Assembly: GCA_000727475.1 (NCBI GenBank) | Contig: KL647295.1 | Span: forward strand, 1,760,843 to 1,824,842 | Length of the DNA stretch: 64,000 bases | Reading direction: 5' to 3' | Source: Sarcocystis neurona | Taxonomy: Eukaryota > Apicomplexa > Conoidasida > Eucoccidiorida > Sarcocystidae | Shown here: one piece after another, positions 14,601 to 24,063 of the stretch | Position numbering within the stretch: position 1 is the stretch's first letter | Layout: each line of letters opens with the position of its first letter | Notes under the pieces: model-generated | The model's input: the letters and a program-made list of their open reading frames with translations, nothing else | Databases searched by the model: none | Told to the model about the DNA's origin: nothing | Made by a program: the position numbers and the translations under genes

Positions 14601-17600
14601 TTGGCGCGTCGGCTTCTCCTCTCTTCTTCTTCGGTCCGCTTCCGCTTCCTGGTGCGCCTCCATTTCCCTTTTCTTCGTAGTGCCCCCCGTGTGTCTCTCT
14701 GCCTTTGCGCTCCTTTCTCGCTCTCTGCGTCTCTTCCCGTGGCTCAGCAGCTCGTCGACTTGCGTCTTCAGCAGAGCCCCCCAGCGTCTGCAAACATGTC
14801 TACTGCGGAGTTTTCCTGTTGACTTCGTCGGTGGTGCCTCCTCTTCTGTCCAACCCTCTTTTTTCTCCTTCAGCCGTGTCTAAATCTCCCTCTGTCTTGT
14901 CCCACCTCCACGTACATTTCTCTCTGGCTTTTGTGCTGACAGCGACCGCTGCTGCCATCTCCTCGTTCGTTTTCGTCGAGTGGGGAGGTGGTTATTCCGC
15001 GTGGACAAGACGCAGATACGCGTGCGTCGAACTCTTCCGCGTGAACGTACAGAGATGGCACACGCTCACAGAAACTCAAAACTCTACGTATATCTGTCCA
15101 TCTAACTATCTACATACACATGTTAACACGCATATACCTATATATGTGTATGTGATATATATGTGTAGAGGTTTTGTGTGTACTCTGGCACTGCCTGCAG
15201 GATTTATGTCAATTTGGTAGCTTCTTCTTTGGTACCACGAGACTTGCTTGCTCTTCTTCTGCGTCCCTTCTCTCTTGTAGATAGAGACTGTTGTGTTCCT
15301 CGGTGTGTGTGTATTTGCGTGGACTTAACCCTGCCGCAGACGGCAGCTCGAAGAAGCATTCGAAAGGTACATCGGAGACTTGTGCGGTCGCGCAACCTGC
15401 CTCGCAGACTTCATCCAGGCCAACGCGAAGGCCCGGTACTCAACGAGCGTCTACTCGCGCTTCGTCTTTCCTGCTGCTGCTGCTGCGCACGCCACCACCA
15501 CCAGCGGAAGCACCCCAGCGACAGCAGACCCCCACGCACCTGCCGACGGTGTTGCAAAAGACGCCGAAACAGCGCAGCAGGCAGCAGCGGGAGGAGCAGC
15601 AGCAGCTGAAACAGGAGCTGACGCATCGGAAGCAGCAGCACCAGCAACAGCAGCGGAAGCAGGAGCTGGCGCGTCTGAAGCAGCGGCAGACGCTGCAGCT
15701 GCTGCTGCAGACAGAAGGGCCACAGCACCTCTGCCTGCTTCTTTCTCAGCGGCAGCAGCAACACTCAGACCCCCAGCAGCAGCAGGAACTGCGGACACAG
15801 CAGGAGCAGCAGCACGAGCAGCAACAGGAGGAGGAAGCTTAGTACCTCCCCTGTGCCCGCTGAGAGTCTCCCACTTTTTAGAAGGAGGAGAAAAGGACGG
15901 AGACACCCAGGACCCGGGTCCCTTTGCAAAACTAACAGCTGTCGTTTCTGCTAGACGCGTAAATGTCGAGAGTTGCTGGTAATGTTTCTCAGTTCTCCGA
16001 TCAAAAGCCCGTGTCCTTCTGCGTATAGTCACCCTGCTCCACTAGCTGTGCGATTGTAGAGGAAGAGCACCTAAAAAAATGGATACATATATATACGTAT
16101 TATGATCCTGTACAAATGTATATATGCGTATGTATGTGTATGACTCTATGAAGGAGTCCGCGACACATGTACATACAAACGTACATATGCGTGCATATAC
16201 ATACATGCGAGTCGTTCGACGACACGAATTTGAACATAAATATATATATATATATATGTGCGTACATACATATACATCTACATATGTCTATGTATATATA
16301 TATAGATATATATACATATACGTAAGCCGTTGAAGTGCATGAATTCGAATATGCACATATATGTGTGTGCTCGTATATACAAATGTATATGGAAGTCGCT
16401 CGAGTATACGAGTTGGAATATATACATATACGTGTGTGCGCATATATATATATATATTTATGAGTGTGTGGGTGCGTATTGGAAGAGACAGCCGTCAATG
16501 TATATAGGTGAAAGGAAGAAACTTCACAGAAGCCCTTCTCGACGTCAACGTGGCACGTGCAGGTCCCAGCGCTCTTGAGATGGCCGTTTTCTCTGCCTCC
16601 TGATGTACTACTCCACTCTTGTACTTGAGAACTGAGCGGTACATACATATATGTATATATATATATATATATATGTGTAGAGGAACTCACATTGCAGGGG
16701 GGCTCTCGTACGTCTTCCGACCGTTCGTACAGTATGTTGGCGTGGTGGAAGTTTGCGCTCCTTGTCGTCCTTCGGGCTTGTAGTGCGTACAACAGTCTCT
16801 CTTTCTGTCAGGCGGTGCGCACATATATGTGTATATGTATGAGTGCACACATATGTATGCGTGTGTGTATACGTAGTCGTTAACACAGGCATATGTATAT
16901 ATATAGAGAGAGAGATAGAGGGGCGGAGAGACAGATAAATAGGCAAGTATTATATCGGCGTACAAGAGTGTGAATGCAAAGTTTACGTATGCGTCTACGC
17001 GCATGTATTTCTCTGGAGTATACCCATGTTAGATGTAACGTTGACTAACATACTCGTGTGTGGATGTCTGTATGTAGGCAAAACATACTTATATATTTAT
17101 ATATATAGGATACATATACACGTATGTGTTACTATGTGCTAGTCAAATATGTGTACATATATATATATATATATGCATGCACTGCACGTCGCTCCTCCTC
17201 CTAGCCCCATGGTATGCACATGGTCTGCATGCACGAGTGCAGCTCTTCTTTCTTCCTTGCAGCACTGTCTCTACATCATCCGCAATACAGATCAATATAC
17301 AAGTATGCTTGCATATACGCATATATATATTTATGCGTACAGGGTACCTGCGCTACAAGTGTGTATACATATATACATATATGTAACACAAACACACGTA
17401 TAACTATTTATGTGTGCGTACATGCAAATGATTGTATTGTATATCAGTGTCTACAGACGAATCTGTATATGGATATGTATGTGCGTATGTTCATGTACAT
17501 ATAAGATGCCAGATGTGTGTACGTCAGTATACATATATATATATGTTTATATATGTATACATGCGTGTGTATATGTATGCACGCGTATGTATATGTATGC

Positions 17601-20372
17601 ATGCACTATGTGTGTACATGCGTATGTATATGTATACACGCCTATATTATTGAGGATCAGCGTCTTGTGTGTGCACACACACGCATGTAGACAGTGGTGT
17701 CTGTCTACCCACTTGGTGGCGTTTACCTCTACAGACATGCGTAAACTCTGTATGCACACATCTAGTGTGCATGCAAATGCCGGTTCTGCGTAGGGCCCTG
17801 GCGTGGACGGAGCAGTGGGAGATTTACTTCTCTTTGCGAACGCGTCGGCTGGTCGTCGAGGTCGGTTTCCTCTTCCCGACATTTTCTCCGCCGTTCCCCT
17901 TCTCGCGCCCACACTGTGCAGCAGAGGTCCCCCTTCGGACGCCTGCCTCTCTATGTGATCCTTCCCCCGTCCTTTTCCTCTCTTTCGTCGTTCTCTCTTC
18001 TTCTCTTTGGGGTCCTTCGTCTGTCTCGCGTAGCGACTCCGCATGCGTTTCTCTTCTGTCTATTCACCTGCGTGCAGCAAGCGCGCCTCTTCATCTACGC
18101 GCGGAGATCTGTGGCGTCTCTGTGTGTGTGTATCCACAGTCCTTCCCGCCAGAAGCCCCGGCACGTTCAGAGACATTCTTCGTCGTTCGTTGGTCCCCGT
18201 TTCCTCTCTCGCGTTCTTCGCTTCTGGTCTGCATCGTCATCCTCCCTTTCTCAGTTCCCTTTCTGCTGTGTCGTCTTTGCCCTTCTTTTTGCTCCCAAGA
18301 GATGTCTCCCTTTCTCTACGGGGGTGTCGCTGTCTCGCCCTCTGCCCCGCCGAGGTGCCATGCGTGCCAGCAGAGGAGGCGGCTGCGCTGCTGCTGCTGC
18401 CGCCGTGGAAGGGACCACCGGCGTGCGCGACAACTGCAGCCTCAGCCTGTCTTGCCTCTTCATTCGCCTACGTGTCCACCTTTACACATATATGCGCGTA
18501 CGTCCACGTGCGTGTGTGTTTGTCAGCACCCGTATAGAAATTTTCCCACATATATAATATATGTGTCAGCGCGGACGCCAGTGTATGTGTGTCACGTATT
18601 TGTGTCAGCACTTATATACGTGTTTTGTTGACGGATGTGTGTGGTAGCACGCATGCAGTAGCTGCGTTTTGGTCGAGGAAGAAGTGGTGAGAGTCCGGTA
18701 GCCCACTGCCAAGACAGGACGCGCCGGTGCGCTGCACGGCCTCCTTCTACACACGTGTGTCTGTCTCGTGATGAACCCCTTTCTTGCATGTGGATCTGCG
18801 TTCAATGTGTAAATCCGTATGTACTCGTACACGTACATATGTGTATACGTGGCTGTGTATATGACGAAGTGGGTGTGTGTCTATTTCTTCGTATAGGTAT
18901 GTTCTGGCTGGTGTATGTGCGTGTAAAAGCGTCTATTGCGTTTCCCTCCCATATATATATGTACGCACACATGTGTTTGTATACAAGTGAACACATGTGC
19001 GTGTGTCTACATACATATAATATATATAGGTGCATACATACGCACATGTAGGATTGATCTGATATGTGAGAAGATGTATATGTAGTATATTTATATATAT
19101 GTGTGTAAATACAAACGTATATATATGTATATGGTTAAGTGGGGTTCTGCGGGATTCCACGTGTCCGTCTGTGTGTAGGGAGATGTGCGCATCCACTCGC
19201 ACAGTTGCGAAGATTGGAACGCCCAAGTCAGCTACCGCCGTCGCTTTCGAAAGGGCAGCTGCAGATCCTCTCTGTCGACTGCTGCTGCTGTTGCCTCTCC
19301 GACTCCTGGGGCTGCTTCTGCTGCTGCTGTTGGCCTTGAAGAGGGACTGCAGAGTGGGCAGGGTGACGAGCAAGGTGCGCAAGACGAAGAGGACGGCCTC
19401 TACGTCAGGTGCTGCGACCAGGTCGCCGATCCTGCGGCACTGACGCACGAAGTTCTTCAGTTCATCAAGAGAAAGAACTTAGAAGTTGTCAAGGAGCAGG
19501 AGTTCTTCAGATACTCCTACGGTACGACTTTGCACATTCCCTTGCACAGCCGCACTCTCACGAAGCGCCGAGCCACGCGCCAGCACAAAAGCACCATGCG
19601 GCCGCCGACGCGCGAGGCTCTCAAAACTGCGTCCGCTGTTCGTCCATATACATATATGTATGAATGAGAAATCTGAGTGCAGGTAGGAAGATTGACTATT
19701 TATATAGACGTGGCTGCACCTACATTAAAATGTGTACACGTATATACACGAGGACTCGCGTCTGTCCTTCCTTCATTATGCATGTGTGCATGCGTGTGTG
19801 CCTGTGTAAATGTTTGTACACACACCGACGCATAAATATATGCATATACACATGTATACATACATACATACAAACATACGCGCATGCATATATATATATA
19901 TTTATTCGTGTATGTGTCGTCGCCGGGTCTGTGTCTCTTTACGTGCGAAGTGTGAATGTTTCGCCGTGCGGTGTCTGTCCCACACGCGGTTGTTGTGCGT
20001 TGCCGCTGCCGCTTTGTGTGTGGTTTGCTGTTGCGCCTTGTGCTGCCTTGTCCTTTTGGTGCTGCCGCCGCTGCTCTCTTCTAGTGCTGCCGCTTGTGTC
20101 TGCTTCTGCCGTTGCTTCCGCCTTGCCGCTGCTTCGTGCTTCTCCTTCTGCTGCTGCCGTTTGCCTTCCTTCCGCTGCCCCGCTGATGGCTGCTTCTTCA
20201 CCCGTGTGCTGTTGCCTGCGTGACCTGCTGCTACCGTCGTCCGGGCCGAATGTTCTTCTGTGCTGCAGCGCCGGCGATGCTGAAGCGGCTGCGCCGCGTG
20301 CTGTCGCTAACTGGCGAACGCTTCGACTGGCAGCAGCAGCAGATTCACTTGCAGCCGCGGCAGCAACTGTGA
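2949..20372 (+). CDS. Seven-exon gene with repeat-filled introns, 499-aa protein of unknown function
   Basis: Model: 2949-3108, 6682-6815, 8877-8951, 11972-12036, 15340-15958, 19179-19521 and 20269-20372. All introns are GT-AG and the phases agree (1,0,0,2,0,1). The start is the ATG at 2949. The product opens with LSQLSPTVRFLGTAENQLQR and continues through acidic, Leu-rich helical sequence (residues 54-98). Residues 99-220 are conserved-looking (for example PPLKLLLVVTHADS and RRQLEEAFERYIGDL). A poly-Ala/Thr/Gly linker made from CAG-type repeats follows in exon 5. Exon 6 ends with FIKRKNLEVVKEQEFFRYSY, and the C terminus carries LKRLRRVLSLTGERFDWQQQ. No signal peptide, membrane span or catalytic motif is visible, and I do not recognise the family. 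Exons 1-5 and 7 are read from strong splice signals. The exon 5 donor (CGC|GTAAAT) is weak, so the 5-6 junction could hold another exon. Introns of 3573, 2061, 3020, 3303, 3220 and 747 bases are full of microsatellites. Confidence 0.55.
4031..4044. repeat. (AT)7 microsatellite in intron 1
   Basis: A pure AT run is flanked by further TATG and ACGT words. It marks the left part of the TA-rich domain. Confidence 0.9.
5090..5520. repeat. Degenerate TCTCTGT-type pyrimidine-rich tract in intron 1
   Basis: About 430 bases of the plus strand are almost all C and T with scattered G, built from loosely repeated TCTCTCTG/TGTCTCT words. Long open frames through it on the plus strand (Ser, Leu, Val, Cys) are explained by the shortage of A, hence of stop codons, and not by coding. 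Confidence 0.75.
6682..6815 (+). CDS. Exon 2 of the seven-exon gene
   Basis: A pyrimidine-rich acceptor (GTTTCCGCAG) opens a 134-base exon, read in phase 1, with many Glu, Asp and Leu residues (CELLAEDETLMNLPFIEEVC). It closes at CGGCAG|GTAACG in phase 0. The exon is an unbroken, non-repetitive block between dinucleotide-rich flanks. Confidence 0.6.
8128..8261. repeat. 41-bp direct duplication separated by a TA run
   Basis: Segments 8128-8168 and 8221-8261 are 41 bases each and differ at only three positions. Both begin TTTATACGTAAATACAT and end TTTGAGTTATCTGCA. Between them lies a (TA)10 run (8172-8191) and unique sequence. It sits in intron 2 of the seven-exon gene. Confidence 0.85.
8660..8694. 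repeat. Interrupted (TA)n microsatellite in intron 2
   Basis: Two TA runs are joined by one ACA interruption, about 35 bases in all. It lies about 80 bases left of the exon 3 acceptor region. Confidence 0.85.
8877..8951 (+). CDS. Exon 3 of the seven-exon gene
   Basis: The acceptor is TGATTTTTTGCAAG, an unusual AAG end after a T-rich run. The exon holds 25 codons and stops at GACTCG|GTGAGC, phase 0 on both sides. The product includes YPPLKLLLVVTHADS. A better-looking acceptor lies 100 bases upstream (exon from 8777, reading EIIDGAPWGGVAESV), but joining it to this block would need an intron of only about 58 bases. Confidence 0.5.
9487..9506. repeat. (AT)10 microsatellite in intron 3
   Basis: A pure AT run is surrounded by CGTACA and GTATAG words. 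It is one of many in the same intron. Confidence 0.85.
10522..11115. repeat. Five-copy minisatellite, unit 109-130 bp, in intron 3
   Basis: The core CCCGT(C/T)(G/C)CA(A/G)(T/C)T starts at 10526, 10635, 10750, 10872 and 11002, so the units are 109, 115, 122 and 130 bases long. Each unit carries, in the same order, a CACGTAGATATCT-like block, GGAGAGAATATACGT, a CACACAGACACA block, a TAACTCCTTTCTCTCT block and a terminal TATATATA run. Most of the length change comes from the CT, CA and TA runs inside the unit. Confidence 0.9.
11972..12036 (+). CDS. Exon 4 of the seven-exon gene
   Basis: The acceptor GTTGCTGCTGCAG leads into a 65-base exon in phase 0 encoding ALIHPPQPLSASEFPEALEVY. It ends at CTACAG|GTATAC in phase 2. 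Joined to exon 5 it gives a continuous helical stretch, EALEVYRRQLEEAFERYIGD, which is the strongest internal support for the junction. Confidence 0.6.
12463..14501. repeat. Dense cluster of TA microsatellites in intron 4
   Basis: TA runs of about 18-25 bases occur at 12571-12589, 13225-13249, 13331-13350, 13378-13400, 13607-13631, 14038-14057, 14371-14388, 14424-14444 and 14482-14501. Many are framed as ACATATAT...ATATGTA. At 13043-13075 a compound array of (GATA)4 runs straight into (CGTA)4. Open frames through this stretch read as Tyr/Ile runs and are not genes. Confidence 0.85.
15340..15958 (+). CDS. Exon 5 of the seven-exon gene, with poly-Ala tract
   Basis: The acceptor CTGCCGCAG opens a frame beginning RQLEEAFERYIGDLCGRATC. 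From about 15470 the frame crosses a GCA/CAG-rich tract and encodes about 130 residues dominated by Ala with Thr, Gly and Glu. The other plus-strand frame of the same tract is Gln-rich (stop at 15842) but does not continue the exon's upstream frame. The donor chosen, AGACGC|GTAAAT, is the only reasonable phase-0 donor before the stop at 15980-15982. Confidence 0.45.
16211..16422. repeat. Three copies of a 28-bp motif spaced between TA runs
   Basis: Copies at 16211-16238, 16326-16353 and 16395-16422 share the pattern G(T/C)CG(T/C)T(C/T)GA-N4-ACGA(A/G)TT-N-GAA-ATA, each followed by a TATA/CATA-rich spacer. Offsets are 115 and 69 bases. The block lies in intron 5 of the seven-exon gene. Confidence 0.7.
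16647..17176. repeat. TA microsatellites in intron 5
   Basis: A TA run at about 16647-16674 and another at about 17158-17175 bracket ACGTATG/CACATA-rich sequence. From 17540 to 17645 follow degenerate 24-base repeats of a GTATGTATATGTATGCA type. Confidence 0.75.
19179..19521 (+). CDS. Exon 6 of the seven-exon gene
   Basis: The acceptor CCGTCTGTGTGTAG gives a 343-base exon in phase 0. It begins GDVRIHSHSCEDWNAQVSYR, crosses a short Ala-rich spacer and an acidic patch, then reads GLYVRCCDQVADPAALTHEV and FIKRKNLEVVKEQEFFRYSY. It stops at TACG|GTACGA in phase 1. Another frame of the same stretch is open but lacks this Lys/Glu-rich pattern. Confidence 0.5.
19930..20268. repeat. CTG/GCT-rich island in the last intron of the seven-exon gene
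   Basis: The plus strand is rich in CTG, GCT and TGC triplets, so several frames stay open on both strands (Leu/Cys/Ala on plus, Gln/Ala/Ser on minus). It ends just before the exon 7 acceptor. I read it as intronic because it lies between phase-matched splice sites. Confidence 0.55.
20269..20372 (+). CDS. Exon 7 (last coding exon) of the seven-exon gene
   Basis: The acceptor GTTCTTCTGTGCTGCAG is pyrimidine-rich. In phase 1 the exon reads PAMLKRLRRVLSLTGERFDW followed by a Gln-rich tail and a TGA stop. The phase matches the exon 6 donor. An alternative last exon from 20885 also opens in phase 1, but its product is less protein-like. Confidence 0.5.
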
Positions 20373-22560
20373 AGCGGATCTGCTGCAGCTGCGCCGCCCC
20401 TAAATCTTCACTCTCCTCAGACACGTTCTACTAGTGAACGGTACCCACAAACATGCATGGAGCCCCATTGCCACAGCCGGCAAACGTCTCGTCGTCTAGA
20501 TTTATATGATACCAAGAGCATCACGACTACTACGCTTGCAATCGTACGGCAAAAAAATTGATATATATATATATATATATGTGCGTATCTCTATATATGT
20601 ATGTGTAGGACCGAACGACGACTACCACGCGTAGCGCACTATTGAGAAAAGAGTAATACATTTCTATTCTTATCAAGGCAAAGCGTCCTGCCGCGCGCAC
20701 TGCAGTACTGCGGAAAGGAACAACTTCTGTCTATGCATATATGGAGGCGGAAGACGTTACAAGCAAAAAGAATAGTATGTGTGTGTCTCTGAACCATGAG
20801 CCAACACTATCGCCACCGGAACTCCAGGAGTCCAAGGAGCGTAGGATACGCATGTGCTTAATTATTTATCTATTTTGTGTGTAGTCGGGGCGCTTCCACC
20901 TGCGTCTGCCGCTCTTCTGTGCGGAAAGACTATCACCAAGTGTGCCTGCTTCTGTGGCGTGGGGCGAGTAACACCAATTGATTACACGGAGCCGCACTTC
21001 TCGCGTCTGGATGCAGCAACTTCAGAATCTCTCTACACGTCGACATAGCTGTAGGGCCAAGTCCGATTATGCTGTCCGCATGTCTGCACTCCTTTGTACC
21101 TTTGTGTGTATTTGTGCCTTAACGTACACTAATATATATGTATATATATGCCTTCGTGTATACGCGTGTGTGCACCATCACAGATGCATATATCTATCTA
21201 TCTATATATATATATATATATATGTAGCAGCTACATACTATATATCTTCCTTTAAGCACATGCATGCACAGCCACAGGCATATATACGTACGCATGTGCA
21301 TCTCTTCAGGAGTCAGTATTTTTTTTGAGACGCGTACATTCTGACGCTACGAAATGGAGGGGACTCTCTCTGTGTCGTAATTTTCGCAGGGTATTCATCT
21401 GCGGGGGAACGTTTGCATGATACCAGTCTGTCGCTGCATATTTGTATCTGCTGGTCTGGAGGATGTTTGTGTGTCCACTGCGCGTGTGGAGACGAGGGAA
21501 CGGAAACATGCCGCACAGTTGCACCTATCTCCCGGTGTCCTGTACACGTGTTTCCTTCGGTGAAGTGTAACGCAGCTAGAAATGCGCTGCGTGAAATAAC
21601 CAGATAGACGACTGAAGGGTGAGCTGCGTCAGAACGATTGACTCTCCGCTGCTTTGCCCCCACGCTTGTAAAGCTCCGGACTGCGATGCAGTGGAAGCGC
21701 AGGAAGATTCGGACGCGTCGTTTCCTGACGCATCAGCCTTCTCTCGACGCGGGCGCTTGCAAGGGCAGACGCACATACACGTGTACGGTTGTGTTAACAG
21801 TTGTGTTCCTCTACAAGCGTATGTTTTTGTCTGTGTCTGCACCCGTCACTCTAAACTATATATATATATGTATACATATATGGATAAAAATCCAAACTTC
21901 GTGGAATAGAAGAGCATGTTGTCGCAGTTCTGCAGTTGCAGATTATGTAGTGCATGTCGATACATGTGCACACATGTACCCATCCCTGTTTCTGTCTACT
22001 CTTCTACATGTATATATGTGTGTATGCCCGCAAAATGCAGAGTTGTGCCCTATCCTCGAGAACACGTGCTTCTTGTAACACAGAAGGATCAAGCAGGCCA
22101 AAGATGGACAACCAATTTCCGCGAAAAGAGACTGAGCTGGTAGCTGAGTAGGTGATGCCCCCGACGCTCTGACTACGCTCCTTGCGAATCGAGTGCTGTA
22201 CTAAGCTTTCAGAGGGGAAGACTAAACGCAGAGTGAGAAGTCGCCTCTACAGGATGCTTATACCACTGTTTTCGCGACATCCCAATGAGTTAGCTTGTGC
22301 TTCCAGAGAGCTAGCGCAGTGGCGGAGCGCCACGCTCACGTACGCATCTGTTTCTGTCCATCGCAGATGAGGTGCATCTCTCTTTCATTTTGAAATGAGG
22401 GGACTGCCTACAGTCTTGCCGGTCTATGCCCTTGGAACTACAGATTCATTAGTGTGAACACAGGTTTTTCCCTGGGGAACGTGTATGAAGTCAACCGTCT
22501 TCGAAAGCTTTGTTGACCGTGCAAGGGTTACGCGTGCACCCATACACGCGCGTGGACCGG

Positions 22561-22692
22561 TAGATCTGTCTTGCTGCTGAAAGCTGGAAGGGATCGGATG
22601 TGTGTTACTTACGTGATATTTACGTGTAGATTTGTCTTGCTTCTGAAAGCTGGAAGGGATCAGGTGTGTATTCTTTACGTAATGTTTACGTG
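22561..22692. repeat. 66-bp tandem duplication
   Basis: Copies 22561-22626 and 22627-22692 abut directly and are about 85-90% identical. Both contain GCTTGAAAGC-like and CTGAAAGCTGGAAGGGATC words and end in TTTACGTG. Confidence 0.85.
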
Positions 22693-24031
22693 TAACTTCA
22701 CATTACAAGGGACGGGAGGCAAATTGTGGTGACAAGTGAGGAGAGACAATTTCAGTAGGGAACACTGCGGAAGCACAGACTTGACTTCAGGTTTTTTGTA
22801 GTGGGCCTTACCGGGTGGCTACTGAGAGAGTATTACGAAAAGAGCTTGCAAGCTGATCCCCCACTTAGTGCTAGACACCGGTGCTATAACGTGATCCACA
22901 TACAACTTGTTGACTTGCGAACTCCAGCATCTTTTACCTGTATATAAGAAGGCTCGTCAAACGAGTTGAAGTCAACGGGGCAGACAACTAGATCATCCCT
23001 GCTCACGACTCGTGTCGGGAAGCACAACAGAGGTCTCTCTGTACGTGTGCGTACGTACGTACGCGCAAGTGCTTAGAACGGCTTCATGGATAGCCGTGTC
23101 CAGCATCAGGGCGGAACTGCGTTCACTGTCTTTACACCAGCCGATAAAGGTACAAGTTAAACAGGTCACGCAAATGTGTTTATCTGCTTATCAGTCGAAG
23201 GCGCTCGCCCAAACACTGACATACTAACATGCATCTTGACGAGTACGCATGCTTGCAGTCGCCTGTGCGTACACGGACGCGCCTACAACCGCACTTCGCC
23301 GAAAGCTACTCAGTAGCCTTTCAAAGGATCGATGATCACGCTCTCTAGGTGTGCATATGGTTCGGTGGGCTGTCTTTACGAGGCGCCATACGTTTCGCTG
23401 TTTAACCTTTACAGTTTTACACATACGTACACATATGTATATTCTTATTCGTATATTTACACCAACGTCCTGAAACGCCAGCGAATGGACGCACGCAGCG
23501 ATTTGCTTCATCCTCTGAGCACAAACAGGCATAGCCTGATCGGCCCAGGGAGTTATCCTCATGACACTCGAACACTGTCGTGGGTTTCAAAAATGCCTGA
23601 GGGGCGGTCGCGCGCAGGCGGCCGTGGGTATGTGCTCGCGGAGTGGCGATGTACTTCCGTGACATGCACACGCGTGGCCACAGAAGGCGGTGGTGTGACA
23701 CCAAACTTCAGTTCAATATTGTTCTATACAAGCACAAGCATGTGTGATTTTTTGTAGTGTGCAGTTGCAGCGTGGTGCTACAATCCTGCACTTTTATATA
23801 GAGATACACACGTACCTGCTGCGCACTCGGTAAAAGAGTTTCGCACACCACGTCCGCGTCCTACTTACGCGGCGTCAGATAGCAAGGAGACGCTTTCGCT
23901 GCGAATGTTAGCATTCAGCGCTTCGGTCTTTTTTCTTGTGGCAACCCGTTCAGCTCTAATCACTGCGTTTGACAAAAAAGCGCAACCGCTTCTATACCAG
24001 ACGCAGGTACAAGCTAGGATATGACCGACAT

Positions 24032-24032
24032 G

Positions 24033-24060
<28 letters not shown>
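24032..24060. repeat. (CA)14 microsatellite
   Basis: An uninterrupted CA run in otherwise unique sequence. Confidence 0.9.

Positions 24061-24063
<3 letters not shown>

Noticed and set aside
17669..18631. Plus-strand open frame of 320 codons
   Set aside because: The stretch is pyrimidine-rich on the plus strand, which removes stops. The product is Ser/Pro/Cys/Leu-rich without structure, and it lies inside intron 5 between phase-matched exons.
20885..21048. Alternative last exon for the seven-exon gene
   Set aside because: The acceptor TTTGTGTGTAG is usable and the phase fits, but the product is less protein-like than the exon at 20269-20372, which has a better pyrimidine tract and comes first.
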